A stretch of DNA of 64,000 nucleotides from Streptomyces sp. P9-A2 (GTDB lineage: Bacteria; Actinomycetota; Actinomycetes; Streptomycetales; Streptomycetaceae), in NCBI RefSeq assembly GCF_036634175.1, contig NZ_JAZIFX010000001.1, positions 5,146,001 through 5,210,000 of the forward strand. The letters run 5' to 3'. Below are positions 18,508-26,923 of the stretch, in pieces. The notes beneath the pieces were generated by a model. It did no database searches. It was given only the letters and a program-made list of their open reading frames with translations, and was not told where the DNA came from. The stretch's first letter is position 1; each line of letters opens with the position of its first letter. The position numbers were made by a program, and so were the translations under genes.

Positions 18508-19785
18508 CTAGAAGAACGTACGGATGTAATCGACCACCGTGCCGTCCGCCTCCGCCAGAGGGATGAGTACCCATTTGTCGAAGGAGGTGCACGGGTGGGA
18601 GAGGCCGAGGCCCAGCCAGTCGCCGACCTCCAGGTCGGCCTCCGGGGCGGTACGCAGCCAGGCGTGCTGGTCGGAGAGGGAGGTGACCGAGATCCCGGTG
18701 GCCGGGCGCTCCGTGCCGTCCCGGCGGACCACCTGGGCGAACGGCAGGTCGAGGTCGTAGGCCGCGTCCCGCTTGCCCGCGTTGGCGAAGGCCTGCCCGG
18801 CGGACGGCCGGGACACGATCTGCGTCCACAGCCGGAACGCCGGCTCCAACGCGCCTTCCTCCGGTACCCGGTTGAACGGGGTCAGCTCGCGGTAGTGCCC
18901 GTCGTCGTGCGAGACGTACGCGCCCGAGCGCAGCAACTTCAGGACGGGGAGGGAGAGTTCCGGGACTTCGGCGAAGACGTCGGCGACCGCGTCGAACCAG
19001 GCGCTGCCACCCGCGCTCACCACGATCTCGTCCACGCCCGCGAACCGCCCGGCCTTGTCGAAGTCCACCGCCAGGGCCACCAGACGCCGCAGCCACGCCC
19101 GCACCCGTTCCGGGTCGGCGTCCGGCACCTCGCCCTCGTACCCGGCGACCCCGACCAGCCGCAGACCGCGCGCGCCCGCCACCGCGTCGGCGACGGCGGC
19201 GCACTCCGCCTCCGTCCGCACCCCGGTCCGGGCGCCCTCGCCCCCGGCCAGTTCGACCACGACGTCCACCGGGCGGACGGACCCGGCGAGGGCCGCGTCC
19301 ATCAGCTCGACACCGCGCACGGAGTCGACGTAGCAGACGAACCGGAAGCCGGGGTCGGCGTCCAGGTCGGCGGAGATCCACCGCAGAGCCGCCGGGTCCA
19401 CCAGCTCGTTGGCGAGGAAGACCCGCCGCACGCCGAACGCCCGCGCCACCCGCACCTGGTGCGGCACCGCGAGCGTGATGCCCCAGGCGCCGTGCTCGAG
19501 CTGGCGCCGGAAGAGCTGCGGGGCCATGGACGTCTTGCCGTGCGGGGCGAAGGCGAGGCCGTGCCGGGCCGCGTACGTCTCCATCAGCGTCAGATTGTGC
19601 TCCAGGAGCTCGGCGGACAGCGCGAGCACCGGGGTGGTGAAACCGCCGGTGAACAGGTTCCGGTGCTGGGCGGCCAGTTCGCCGACGGTCAGCCCGTCGG
19701 CGTCCGGCGGGAGGCCCTTGAAACGGTGGTCGACGCGTTCCTCCGTAAGGAGTGTGTAGGCGTCGGAACCGGGGTCGAGGACCAT
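18508..19785 (-). CDS. DSD1/alanine-racemase-fold PLP enzyme, D-amino-acid deaminase/dehydratase or aldolase type
   Basis: 425 residues; ATG 19785 is preceded by GGGAGG at 7 nt. Fold type III PLP barrel: FAPHGKTSMAPQLF carries the PLP lysine (HGKT), followed by GAWGITLAVPHQVRVARAF and VFLANELVDP. The C-terminal beta domain has LSDQHAWL and LSHPCTSFDKW; the His and the HPC element are the metal ligands of eukaryotic-type D-serine dehydratase and low-specificity D-threonine aldolase. This fixes the fold but not the reaction: D-serine dehydratase, D-threonine aldolase or 'amino acid deaminase' are all possible. RidA in the divergent arm would fit an enamine/imine-releasing dehydratase. First gene of the minus-strand arm, just downstream of an IclR-type palindrome. 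Confidence 0.85.
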   Translation of the reverse strand: MVLDPGSDAYTLLTEERVDHRFKGLPPDADGLTVGELAAQHRNLFTGGFTTPVLALSAELLEHNLTLMETYAARHGLAFAPHGKTSMAPQLFRRQLEHGAWGITLAVPHQVRVARAFGVRRVFLANELVDPAALRWISADLDADPGFRFVCYVDSVRGVELMDAALAGSVRPVDVVVELAGGEGARTGVRTEAECAAVADAVAGARGLRLVGVAGYEGEVPDADPERVRAWLRRLVALAVDFDKAGRFAGVDEIVVSAGGSAWFDAVADVFAEVPELSLPVLKLLRSGAYVSHDDGHYRELTPFNRVPEEGALEPAFRLWTQIVSRPSAGQAFANAGKRDAAYDLDLPFAQVVRRDGTERPATGISVTSLSDQHAWLRTAPEADLEVGDWLGLGLSHPCTSFDKWVLIPLAEADGTVVDYIRTFF

Positions 19786-19805
19786 CAGAGCCTCCCTGAT
19801 CTGGT

Positions 19806-19826
19806 GTGTTGCATTCCTTGCAACAC
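19806..19826. promoter_or_regulatory. IclR-type operator GTGTTGCA-TTCCT-TGCAACAC
   Basis: Perfect 8-bp arms with a 5-nt spacer, 21-41 bp upstream of ATG 19785 on the minus strand. The TTGCA/TGCAA arms resemble IclR-family sites, and an IclR gene sits in the divergent arm. Predicted to control the PLP enzyme/deacylase arm. Confidence 0.75.
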
Positions 19827-20017
19827 CCATTGCGTATGTCGCTTACCGCTGTCTAACATCTCGGCCACACGGGGTCAATGGAAACGGGTCCCGACGGCCG
19901 ACGAGGACAATGCGGGCAGACACCGACGATCCGCCCCCACCCGGCCCCACGCCACCCGTCCCGCCCCGCACCAACGACACCACCCCGCGCCACCCGTCCC
20001 GCACCAACGACACCACC

Positions 20018-20109
20018 CGACCTGCGCCATCGACATCGCCCGTCCCACACCACCGGCCTCGCCCGACCTGCGCCATCGACATCGCCCGTCCCGCACCACC
20101 GGCCTCGCC
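20018..20109. repeat. 46-bp direct repeat, two copies, in the divergent promoter region
   Basis: cgacctgcgccatcgacatc begins at 20018 and again at 20064; the 46-bp units differ at one or two positions. An earlier pair built on cacccgtcccgc/accaacgacaccacc lies at about 19950-20017. Together they fill most of the 365-bp gap between the two arms of the cluster. Confidence 0.8.
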
Positions 20110-20150
20110 CGATCCCGCCCGATCCCGCCGCACCGAGGAGCCACCCCGCC

Positions 20151-21260
20151 GTGACCGCCACCGGACCCCGCACCGCCCCCGACGTCGACGTCGTGGAGAC
20201 CGTCGATGTCGTCGCGCTGGGCGAGTCCATGGTGACGTTCCTGCCCTCCCGGCCGGGCCCCCTCGCCGACGTGCCCTCCTTCGAGCGGGCCATCGGCGGC
20301 GCGGAGTCCAACACCGCCTGCGTCCTCGCGGCGGCCGGCCACTCGGCGCGCTGGATCAGCGCGGTCGGCCGGGACGGCTTCGGCGACCACCTCCTGCGGG
20401 CGATCGGGGCGTACGGCGTCGACGTGTCCTCCGTCCGGCGCGACCCGCACCGCCCCACCGGCGTCTACTTCCGCACCGCCGGCGACCGCGCCTCCGACGC
20501 CCACGAGGTCGCCTACTACCGGGCGGGCTCCGCGGCCTCCGCGATGACCACCGCCGACGTCGACCTGGAGGCGGTGCGCGCCGGGCGCGTCCTGCACCTG
20601 TCCGGCATCACCGCCGCGCTCTCCCCCGGCTGCCTGGAACTGATGCGGGAGCTCACCACTCCCCGTCCCGGCCGCCCGCTCGTCTCCTTCGACGTCAACC
20701 ACCGCCCCGGACTGTGGCGCGACAGCGACGCCCACGACCGCGGCTCCGGCCCCGAGGTGCTGCTGGAACTGGCCCGCGGCGCCGACCTCGTCCTCGTCGG
20801 CGACGACGAGGCGCGTGAGGCCTGGGGCCTCGCGGACGCCGCCGCCGTGCGCGAGGCGCTGCCCGAACCGGAGATCCTCGTCGTCAAGCACGGCGGCCGC
20901 GGCGCCACGGCCTACGGCCCGCACGGCGCGGAGACCTTCGTCCCCTCCCTCGCCGTGGACGTCGTCGCCGCCGTCGGAGCCGGGGACGCCTTCGCCGCCG
21001 GGTTCCTCTCCGCCACCCTGCGCGCCCTGCCCGTACGGGACCGGCTCCGGCACGGCCACCTCACGGCCGCCGCCGCCCTCACCGTCCCCGGCGACCTCGC
21101 CGCACCCCCCGCCCGCGACCTGGCCGACCGGCTGGCCGCCCTGGACGACACGGCGTGGGGGAAACTGCGTCTCGGCCCCGGCTGGACCGAGACCGCCACC
21201 GCGGACGCGCACACGGATGCGGGCGCGGACCGGGCCGAGGAGGAGGTACGCACCCCATGA
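20151..21260 (+). CDS. kdgK: PfkB-family sugar kinase, 2-keto-3-deoxygluconate kinase-like
   Basis: 369 residues from GTG 20151 (GAGGAG upstream); earlier in-frame codons run through a repeat and are not protein-like. PfkB ribokinase fold: N-terminal VVALGESMVTFLPSRPGPLA, IGGAESNTACVLAAAGHSAR (first signature), a substrate lid, DVNHRPGLWRD, and the C-terminal anion-hole motif VVAAVGAGDAFAAGF near 300-315. The GGAESN and DVNHRPxLW motifs are those of KdgK-type kinases, which phosphorylate 2-keto-3-deoxy-gluconate; other keto-sugar acids are possible. The last four bases overlap the IclR start (ATGA), so the two are translationally coupled. With a GntP permease downstream, a sugar-acid route is inferred. 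Confidence 0.85.
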   Translation: MTATGPRTAPDVDVVETVDVVALGESMVTFLPSRPGPLADVPSFERAIGGAESNTACVLAAAGHSARWISAVGRDGFGDHLLRAIGAYGVDVSSVRRDPHRPTGVYFRTAGDRASDAHEVAYYRAGSAASAMTTADVDLEAVRAGRVLHLSGITAALSPGCLELMRELTTPRPGRPLVSFDVNHRPGLWRDSDAHDRGSGPEVLLELARGADLVLVGDDEAREAWGLADAAAVREALPEPEILVVKHGGRGATAYGPHGAETFVPSLAVDVVAAVGAGDAFAAGFLSATLRALPVRDRLRHGHLTAAAALTVPGDLAAPPARDLADRLAALDDTAWGKLRLGPGWTETATADAHTDAGADRAEEEVRTP

Positions 21261-22015
21261 GCCAGACCGTCGACCGCGCACTGAACATCCTGCCGCTGCT
21301 CGCCGAAGGCCCCGCCGACCTCGGGCAGGTCGCCGAACGGCTCGGCGTGCACAAGTCCACCGCCCTGCGGCTGCTGCGTACCCTGCACGAGCACGGACTC
21401 GTCTACCGCCAGTCCGACCAGCACTACCGGCTCGGCGCCCGCCTCTTCGCCCTCGCCCAGGAGGCGATGGAGAACCTCGACGTCCGCGAGATCGCCCACG
21501 CCCACCTCGTCCGCCTCAACGAGCAGTGCGGCCACACCGTGCACCTCGCCGTCCACGAGGAGAACGAGGTCCTCTACATCGACAAGGTGGAGAGCCGCTA
21601 CCCGGTCCGCATGTACTCGCGGATCGGCAAGCCCGTCGCCATCACCGTCGCCGCCGTGGCCAAACTACTCCTCGCCGACCTGCCCGAACACGAGCGCCGC
21701 GACCTCGCGGAGAAGCTCGACTACCCCCTGTACACGTCCCGTTCGACGCCCAGCCCGGCCGCGTTCCTGCGCGAGCTGGAGAAGGTGCGCGAACAGGGCT
21801 GGGCCACCGACCTCGGCGGCCACGAGGAGTCCATCAACTGCGTCGCCGCGCCGATCCGCGGCGCCGACGGCCGGGTGGTCGCCGCGATGTCGGTCTCCGC
21901 GCCGAACGTCGTCGTCACCGCCGACGAACTCCTCACCCTGCTCCCGCTGGTCCGCCGCACCGCGGACGCGATCAGCGGCGAGTACTCCGGCCGGACCCCG
22001 GCAGAACCCCAGTGA
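21257..22015 (+). CDS. IclR-family transcriptional regulator
   Basis: 252 residues. The N-terminal winged HTH is QTVDRALNILPLLAEGPADL then QVAERLGVHKSTALRLLRTL (about 3-60). The C-terminal effector domain has HLAVHEENEVLYIDKVES and GHEESINCVAAPIRGADGRV and the usual VSAP end. Length is the family norm. It starts inside the kinase stop codon and is followed by RidA and the permease, so it is embedded in the operon it probably controls. The perfect TTGCA/TGCAA palindrome at 19806 in front of the opposite arm is its likely target. The effector is probably a keto acid or sugar acid, by family analogy only. Confidence 0.93.
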   Translation: MSQTVDRALNILPLLAEGPADLGQVAERLGVHKSTALRLLRTLHEHGLVYRQSDQHYRLGARLFALAQEAMENLDVREIAHAHLVRLNEQCGHTVHLAVHEENEVLYIDKVESRYPVRMYSRIGKPVAITVAAVAKLLLADLPEHERRDLAEKLDYPLYTSRSTPSPAAFLRELEKVREQGWATDLGGHEESINCVAAPIRGADGRVVAAMSVSAPNVVVTADELLTLLPLVRRTADAISGEYSGRTPAEPQ

Positions 22016-22054
22016 CTCCAGTGACCCCAGTGACCCCAGTGACCCCAGTGACTC
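22010..22054. repeat. 9-bp tandem repeat, five copies
   Basis: Five head-to-tail copies of cagtgaccc/cagtgactc begin over the IclR stop codon and end 20 bp before the RidA start. The repeated TGA puts a stop in every copy in one frame. Confidence 0.9.
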
Positions 22055-22074
22055 CAGCGAAGGACCGCCCCCTC

Positions 22075-22521
22075 ATGACCGAGAAGAACGAGAAGACCGA
22101 GAAGACCGAGAAGACCGAGAAGGTCGCCCTCACCCCGAGCACGCACACCACCCCGCCCGCGAAGTTCTCCCACGGCGTACGCAAGGGCAACATCCTCCAG
22201 GTCGCCGGCCAGGTCGGGTTCCTCCCCGCCGAGGAGGGCAGGCCGCCCACGACCGCCGGCCCCGGCCTGCGCGAGCAGACCCTCCAGACCCTCGCCAACG
22301 TCAAGGCGATCCTCGAGGAGGGCGGCGCGACCTGGGACGACGTGATGATGCTCCGCGTCTACCTCACCGACGTGGACCACTTCGCCGAGATGAACGGCAT
22401 CTACAACACCTACTTCGAGGAGCAGGGCCTCACCCAGCCGCCCGCCGCGCGCACGACCGTCTACGTCGGCCTGCCCGCGGGGCTCCTCATCGAGATCGAC
22501 GCACTGGCCGTACTGGGCTGA
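22075..22521 (+). CDS. RidA-family (YjgF/YER057c/UK114) enamine/imine deaminase
   Basis: 148 residues from ATG 22075 with a weak AAGGA site. An odd N-terminal extension of repeated Glu-Lys-Thr (EKTEKTEKTEK, about 3-17) precedes the RidA fold: FSHGVRKGNILQVAGQVGF, LRVYLTDVDHFAEMN, and PAARTTVYVGLPAGLLIEID, with the catalytic Arg in AARTTV near 128. RidA proteins hydrolyse reactive enamines such as 2-aminoacrylate released by PLP dehydratases. Its presence in a cluster with a D-amino-acid PLP enzyme is a direct functional hint. The Lys/Glu extension is unlike typical RidA and may be disordered. Confidence 0.92.
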   Translation: MTEKNEKTEKTEKTEKVALTPSTHTTPPAKFSHGVRKGNILQVAGQVGFLPAEEGRPPTTAGPGLREQTLQTLANVKAILEEGGATWDDVMMLRVYLTDVDHFAEMNGIYNTYFEEQGLTQPPAARTTVYVGLPAGLLIEIDALAVLG

Positions 22522-22651
22522 CGCGCACTCATCTCTTCCCGTAACCCCCTCACACCCCGTGTGCCACGGCACGGCGTCCGCCACCTCTGTGACGCCGTGC
22601 CGCGATCCCCCCTGCCCGAAAACTTCATGCGCTCAAGCAGAGGACCCCCTG

Positions 22652-24139
22652 ATGTCCCACCCGTCCCTTTCGCTCGCCGCCGACGCGGCGGCCGAGACAC
22701 CCCCGCACACCGGAGGACTCCTCCTCCTCGTCGACGGCACCGCCGGTCTGCTGACCGTCGCCGCCATCGGCATCGCGCTGCTCCTCTTCCTGATCATCAA
22801 GGTCCGGCTCCAGCCGTTCGTCGCCCTGCTGGGCGTCTCCATAGCCGTCGGCCTGATGGCCGGTCTGTCGGTCACCGAACTCTTCGGCACGGTCCAGCGC
22901 TCGGACGCGGTGTCCACCATCGAGTCCGGCATGGGCGGCATCCTCGGCCATGTCGCGATCATCATCGGCCTGGGCACCATGCTCGGCGCGATCCTCGAGG
23001 TCAGCGGCGGCGCCGCGGTCCTGGCGTCCCGGCTGCTCGGCCTGTTCGGCGAGAAGCGGGCCCCGCTCGCCATGGGCATCACCGGCCTGATCTTCGGTGT
23101 CCCGGTCTTCTTCGACGTCGGCATCTTCGTCCTTGCGCCGATCGTGTACGCCGCCGCGAAGCGCTCCGGCAAGTCGATCCTGCTCTACTGCCTGCCCCTG
23201 CTCGCGGGCCTGTCCGTCACCCACGCCTTCCTGCCCCCGCACCCCGGCCCGGTGGCCGCCGCCGGACTGCTCGACGTCGACCTCGGCTGGGTCATCCTCA
23301 TGGGTGTCGTCACCGGCCTCCCGGCCGTCGTCGCCGCCTGGGTCTACTCCGCCTGGATCGGCAAGCGGATCTTCGTCGCCGTACCGCAGGACATGGTCGA
23401 GGCCGCCGAGGAGTCCCGTCAGGCCGTCCTCGACGAGCAGCGTGCGGCGGGTGTGGAGCCGCGTGAGACGCCCGTGCCGCTCGGCACCGTCCTCGGCATC
23501 ATCGGTACGCCGCTCATCCTGATCCTCGCCTCGACGTTCTCCTCGATCGCCCTGGACGAGTCCACGCTGCGCTCGGTCGTGGAGTTCTTCGGCCACCCGT
23601 TCGTCGCGCTCACCATCGCCCTGTTCATGGCGTACTACCTGCTAGGCATCCGGCGCGGCTGGTCCCGCAAGTCCCTGGAGACCGTCTCGACGTCCTCGCT
23701 GAAGCCGGTCGGCAACATCCTGCTGGTCGTCGGCGCCGGCGGTGTCTTCGGCGCGGTCCTCAAGGGGAGCGGCGTCGCCCAGGCGCTGTCCGACACGTTC
23801 AACGACGTCGGCCTGCCGGTGATCGTCCTGTCCTACCTGATCTCCGTGGTGCTCCGGGTCGCGCAGGGCTCGGCGACGGTGGCGATCGTCACCACGGCGG
23901 GCATCGTCGCCCCGCTGCTGTCCGAGGGGGATCACTCCCAGGCGTTCGTGGCGCTGGTCATCATGGCCATCTCCGCGGGCTCCATCTTCGCCTCGCACGT
24001 CAACGACGGCGGATTCTGGATGGTCGCCAAGTACTTCGGCATCAGCGAGCGGGACACGCTGAAGACCTGGACGGTGCTGGAGAGCGTCCTGTCGGTGGCG
24101 GGCTTCGTGGTCGCGGCGGTACTCAGCCTGTTCGTCTGA
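22652..24139 (+). CDS. GntP-family gluconate:H+ symporter
   Basis: 495 residues; ATG 22652 with AGAGGA upstream. Twelve to fourteen hydrophobic segments; signatures GGILGHVAIIIGLGTMLGAI, GLIFGVPVFFDVGIFVLAPI, HAFLPPHPGPVAAAGLL and GSATVAIVTTAGIVAPLL are those of GntP/GntT permeases. It carries gluconate or related sugar acids (D-gluconate, idonate, 2-keto-3-deoxy acids; D-serine in DsdX) into the cell. In this cluster, D-serine/D-amino acid (DsdX-like) transport is as plausible as gluconate. Last gene of the plus-strand arm; the 130-bp gap before it contains no gene. Confidence 0.92.
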   Translation: MSHPSLSLAADAAAETPPHTGGLLLLVDGTAGLLTVAAIGIALLLFLIIKVRLQPFVALLGVSIAVGLMAGLSVTELFGTVQRSDAVSTIESGMGGILGHVAIIIGLGTMLGAILEVSGGAAVLASRLLGLFGEKRAPLAMGITGLIFGVPVFFDVGIFVLAPIVYAAAKRSGKSILLYCLPLLAGLSVTHAFLPPHPGPVAAAGLLDVDLGWVILMGVVTGLPAVVAAWVYSAWIGKRIFVAVPQDMVEAAEESRQAVLDEQRAAGVEPRETPVPLGTVLGIIGTPLILILASTFSSIALDESTLRSVVEFFGHPFVALTIALFMAYYLLGIRRGWSRKSLETVSTSSLKPVGNILLVVGAGGVFGAVLKGSGVAQALSDTFNDVGLPVIVLSYLISVVLRVAQGSATVAIVTTAGIVAPLLSEGDHSQAFVALVIMAISAGSIFASHVNDGGFWMVAKYFGISERDTLKTWTVLESVLSVAGFVVAAVLSLFV

Positions 24140-24285
24140 CGCCGCGTTCGTCTGACGCCGCGTTCGTCCGACCCCGTGTGATCATCCTCCGATTCATGCG
24201 AACGGTGGGGCGCATGTAGGCGTCTGATAACGAAGTGAGGGGCTGGCTGTGCTCCACACAGGATCGTCGACCATACTCATCCGGT

Positions 24286-25311
24286 GTGGAGCAGCGCATA
24301 GGTTCGAGCAGCCAGCCCCAGCCCCTGGAAGGCGCCGGATTCGACCCGGCCTTCATCCCCGGGCTCACCGCACCCGTGTCCGGCACGCCCGACCGCAAGG
24401 CGGACGCGAAGGACGCGAAGAGCGGGAAGGAACCCGAGGGCGCGAAGCCCGCCGCGGAGCCGGAGGACGCGGCGCCCGGGACGGAGGCGGACCCGGCCAC
24501 GGAATCGGGGAAGGAACCGGCGACGAAGAAGGAGCCGGAGCTGGAACCGGAGGCCGGGACGTCGTCCGCGAAGGCGACCTCGCTGGAGAAATCCGAGGCT
24601 GCCGGGGCCTCCGAGGAGGAGCCCGCCCCCGAGGGCCCCGTCTTCGAGGCGTCCGACCGCCGTGCCGGGATCGTCGCCGATCACAGTGGCGTACGGCTCC
24701 GGCTGGACGACCAGGCGTGCGAGTTCGGCTGGGACGAGATCGGCGCGGTGGAGACGGAGACCGCCCGCTTCGGCAAGCGGTACACGGTCACCGTCCACAC
24801 CACGGAACGCCGTTGGTACCCGATCGAGATCGAGGCCACGTCCCGCAGCCGCTTCGCCACGTGGGACACGGAACTGGACGCGGTCCTGGACGCCTACTTC
24901 GACGACGAGGCCCCCGAACCCGAGGAGCCCGAGGCGGACGCCTCGGACACGGACGCCCCCGGCACGGACGCCTCCGGTACGGACTCACCCGACGCCGACT
25001 CGTCCGACACGGACGCCTCCGGTACGGACTCACCCGACGCCGACTCGTCCGACACGGACGCCTCCGGTACGGACTCACCCGACGCCGACTCGTCCGACAC
25101 GGACGCCTCCGGTACGGACTCACCCGACGCCGACTCGTCCGACACGGACGCCTCCGGTACGGACTCACCCGACGCCGACTCGTCCGACACGGACGCCGAC
25201 GCCGGGAAGCCCGAGCCGGACGCCGACGCCGAGACGTCCGAGCCGGACGCCGACGTGGACCCGTCCGACGACAAGGACAAGCCCAAGCCGGCCACCGACC
25301 CCGTGGCCTAG
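24286..25311 (+). CDS. Acidic repeat protein with a PH-like central domain
   Basis: 341 residues from GTG 24286, judged by the N-terminus VEQRIGSSSQPQPLEGAGFD; no good ribosome site is visible and the start is tentative (leaderless possible). Residues about 40-135 are Glu/Lys/Ala-rich and probably disordered. About 140-220 is a compact beta-rich, PH-like domain (DRRAGIVADHSGVRLRLDD, FGWDEIGAVETET, RRWYPIEIEA). The C-terminal third is a Ser/Asp/Thr array in which a 15-residue unit, SDTDASGTDSPDADS, repeats about five times, then Asp/Pro-rich tail. No signal peptide or membrane helix. The role is unknown. It is convergent with the M14 carboxypeptidase gene, 38 bp away. Confidence 0.75.
   Translation: MEQRIGSSSQPQPLEGAGFDPAFIPGLTAPVSGTPDRKADAKDAKSGKEPEGAKPAAEPEDAAPGTEADPATESGKEPATKKEPELEPEAGTSSAKATSLEKSEAAGASEEEPAPEGPVFEASDRRAGIVADHSGVRLRLDDQACEFGWDEIGAVETETARFGKRYTVTVHTTERRWYPIEIEATSRSRFATWDTELDAVLDAYFDDEAPEPEEPEADASDTDAPGTDASGTDSPDADSSDTDASGTDSPDADSSDTDASGTDSPDADSSDTDASGTDSPDADSSDTDASGTDSPDADSSDTDADAGKPEPDADAETSEPDADVDPSDDKDKPKPATDPVA
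24963..25197. repeat. 45-bp coding tandem repeat, about five copies
   Basis: Near-identical 45-bp units (starting tccgacacggacgcctccgg) at 25003, 25048, 25093, 25138 with partial copies at each end. They encode the Ser-Asp-Thr array of the acidic protein. The near identity at synonymous positions implies recent expansion. Confidence 0.95.
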
Positions 25312-25349
25312 GCACCACGACGACTCCTCGCGCCGGGCGGCGCCGCTGA

Positions 25350-26696
25350 CTAACCGCAGTACTGCGCCGCCTTGCCGATGGAGCGGTACATGCAGTCCGC
25401 GTTCTCCAGGAGTTGCAGGACGGCGTCCCGGTTCCGGGACGTCTCCCGCTCGATGACCTCGTCGGGCGGGTAGAAGCCGCCGCCCGACGAGGACCTCGGA
25501 TACATCTCGTAGGTGTAGCCGAAGATCTTGTGCGTGCCCCACAGGTAGTCGTCGATCGACCCGTCCGTGATGTACAGGTCGCTGGACTGCTGGGCCGTGT
25601 AGCCGTTGCTCGCGGCCATCTTCTGGCCGACCGTGCGGAAGGCGGCCTGGTCGTCGGCCGTCATCCCGGTCGTGGTGTCGGAGTAGGTGTAGCCGAACGG
25701 CCACAGCACCAGCTCGCTGTACGTGTGGAAGTCGACGCCCGCCTTGATCTGCTGCACCCCGCCCACGACCCGGCTGCGCACGAAGTCGGCGACGACCTTC
25801 ACCTCGGGCGCGGACTCGGGAGCCGACCCCCGGTAGGTCTCGGAGGACGTGGAGCCGGAGGAACCGCCGCAGCAGCCCCAGCGGTAGTCCCAGTTGCGGT
25901 TCAGGTCGGTGCCGACGTACGACGAACCGGAGTTGGGCTGCCGGTTCTTGCGCCATGAACGGTAGGAGCCGGTGGCGATGTCGTACTCGCCGCCGTCCGG
26001 GTTGAGGTCCGGGACGATCCAGATCTCCCGGCCGTTGACCATGTTGGTGATCCGCGAGTCGCTGCCGTATCCCGCGCCGAGTTCACGCAGCAGATACAGC
26101 GCCATCTCCACGGTCATGTGCTCGCGCGCGTGCTGGTGGTGGGTGAACAGCACCTCGGGCTCGTTCTCGTCCGCCGTCACGTTGTCGCTGATCTTGATGG
26201 CGACGATGTCCCGGCCCTGGTAGGACCGGCCGATCACCCGCTTGCTCATGATGTTCGGGTACGCCGACAGCCGCTGGTCGATCTCCGCGTTCATCTCGGC
26301 GTAGTTGTGGTAGCGGGAGTCGGCCGAGGGGAAGTCGAACAGGCGGATGTCGTCGGCGGCGGACGAGCGGTCGGGTGCCGCGCCCAACGGCGTGATCTCG
26401 TACCCCTGTTGGCGCAGGGTCCGGATCTGGTCCGCGCGGCCGGAGACGACCACCGTCTCCTCGTCGGCCTCGTCCACGGTGACCCCGGACTGCTGGATCG
26501 CCGTACGGGTCACGGCGGTCGTGTGCTGGTGGATCTCGTACTGGCGGATGTCGTCGGCGGAGGGTGCCGCCCGTTTCGCGCTGTCGGCGCCGGCCTCCGT
26601 GGCCGTCATCGACACGGGCGCGGCGAGGGCCAGGGCGAGGAGTGCGGCGAGCGCGGCGGAGCGTCTGCCGCGCCTGCCGCGTGTGCGAAGTCGCAT
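25350..26696 (-). CDS. Secreted zinc carboxypeptidase, M14 family
   Basis: 448 residues; ATG 26696 with AAGGA 7 nt upstream. A long Arg-rich signal peptide ([20 protein letters not shown] and a hydrophobic run to about 35) predicts export. Residues about 45-110 are a propeptide-like beta region. The catalytic domain starts near 125: zinc ligands H189 and E192 in [34 protein letters not shown] (substrate Arg), [14 protein letters not shown], third zinc ligand in [17 protein letters not shown], and catalytic Glu in TYEMYPRSS. The pattern matches Streptomyces carboxypeptidase T/SG-type enzymes releasing C-terminal residues from peptides. Four Cys near 275-450 could form disulfides. Divergent from the Nramp-like gene. 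Confidence 0.94.
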   Translation of the reverse strand: MRLRTRGRRGRRSAALAALLALALAAPVSMTATEAGADSAKRAAPSADDIRQYEIHQHTTAVTRTAIQQSGVTVDEADEETVVVSGRADQIRTLRQQGYEITPLGAAPDRSSAADDIRLFDFPSADSRYHNYAEMNAEIDQRLSAYPNIMSKRVIGRSYQGRDIVAIKISDNVTADENEPEVLFTHHQHAREHMTVEMALYLLRELGAGYGSDSRITNMVNGREIWIVPDLNPDGGEYDIATGSYRSWRKNRQPNSGSSYVGTDLNRNWDYRWGCCGGSSGSTSSETYRGSAPESAPEVKVVADFVRSRVVGGVQQIKAGVDFHTYSELVLWPFGYTYSDTTTGMTADDQAAFRTVGQKMAASNGYTAQQSSDLYITDGSIDDYLWGTHKIFGYTYEMYPRSSSGGGFYPPDEVIERETSRNRDAVLQLLENADCMYRSIGKAAQYCG

Positions 26697-26811
26697 GAAG
26701 TGTCCTTGTGGGAGGTGGGGTTGTTCATGGCGACGTGCGTGGTGCGGTGCCGACATAGTCCGTGCGTGACATGATCAGGTCAAGATTGCGTCCGGGTTCG
26801 CCACCCACGGC

Positions 26812-26867
26812 CACGTACATCCCGTCACGTACATCTCGTCACGTACATCTCGTCACGTACATCCCGT
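26812..26867. repeat. 14-bp tandem repeat, four copies, in a divergent promoter region
   Basis: Four consecutive units of cacgtacatcccgt or cacgtacatctcgt between the carboxypeptidase and Nramp-like genes. Each has an ACGTAC half-palindrome, 14 bp apart. This is a candidate iterated binding site; no regulator is adjacent. Confidence 0.8.
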
Positions 26868-26923
26868 GAAGATCCCGGCACGCCCTCTTGCCCGACCGGC
26901 ACCCATCCGCTTTCTTGGCCCTC

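Noticed and set aside
25312..25349. Terminator in the 38-bp convergent gap
   Set aside because: No stem-loop of convincing length was found.
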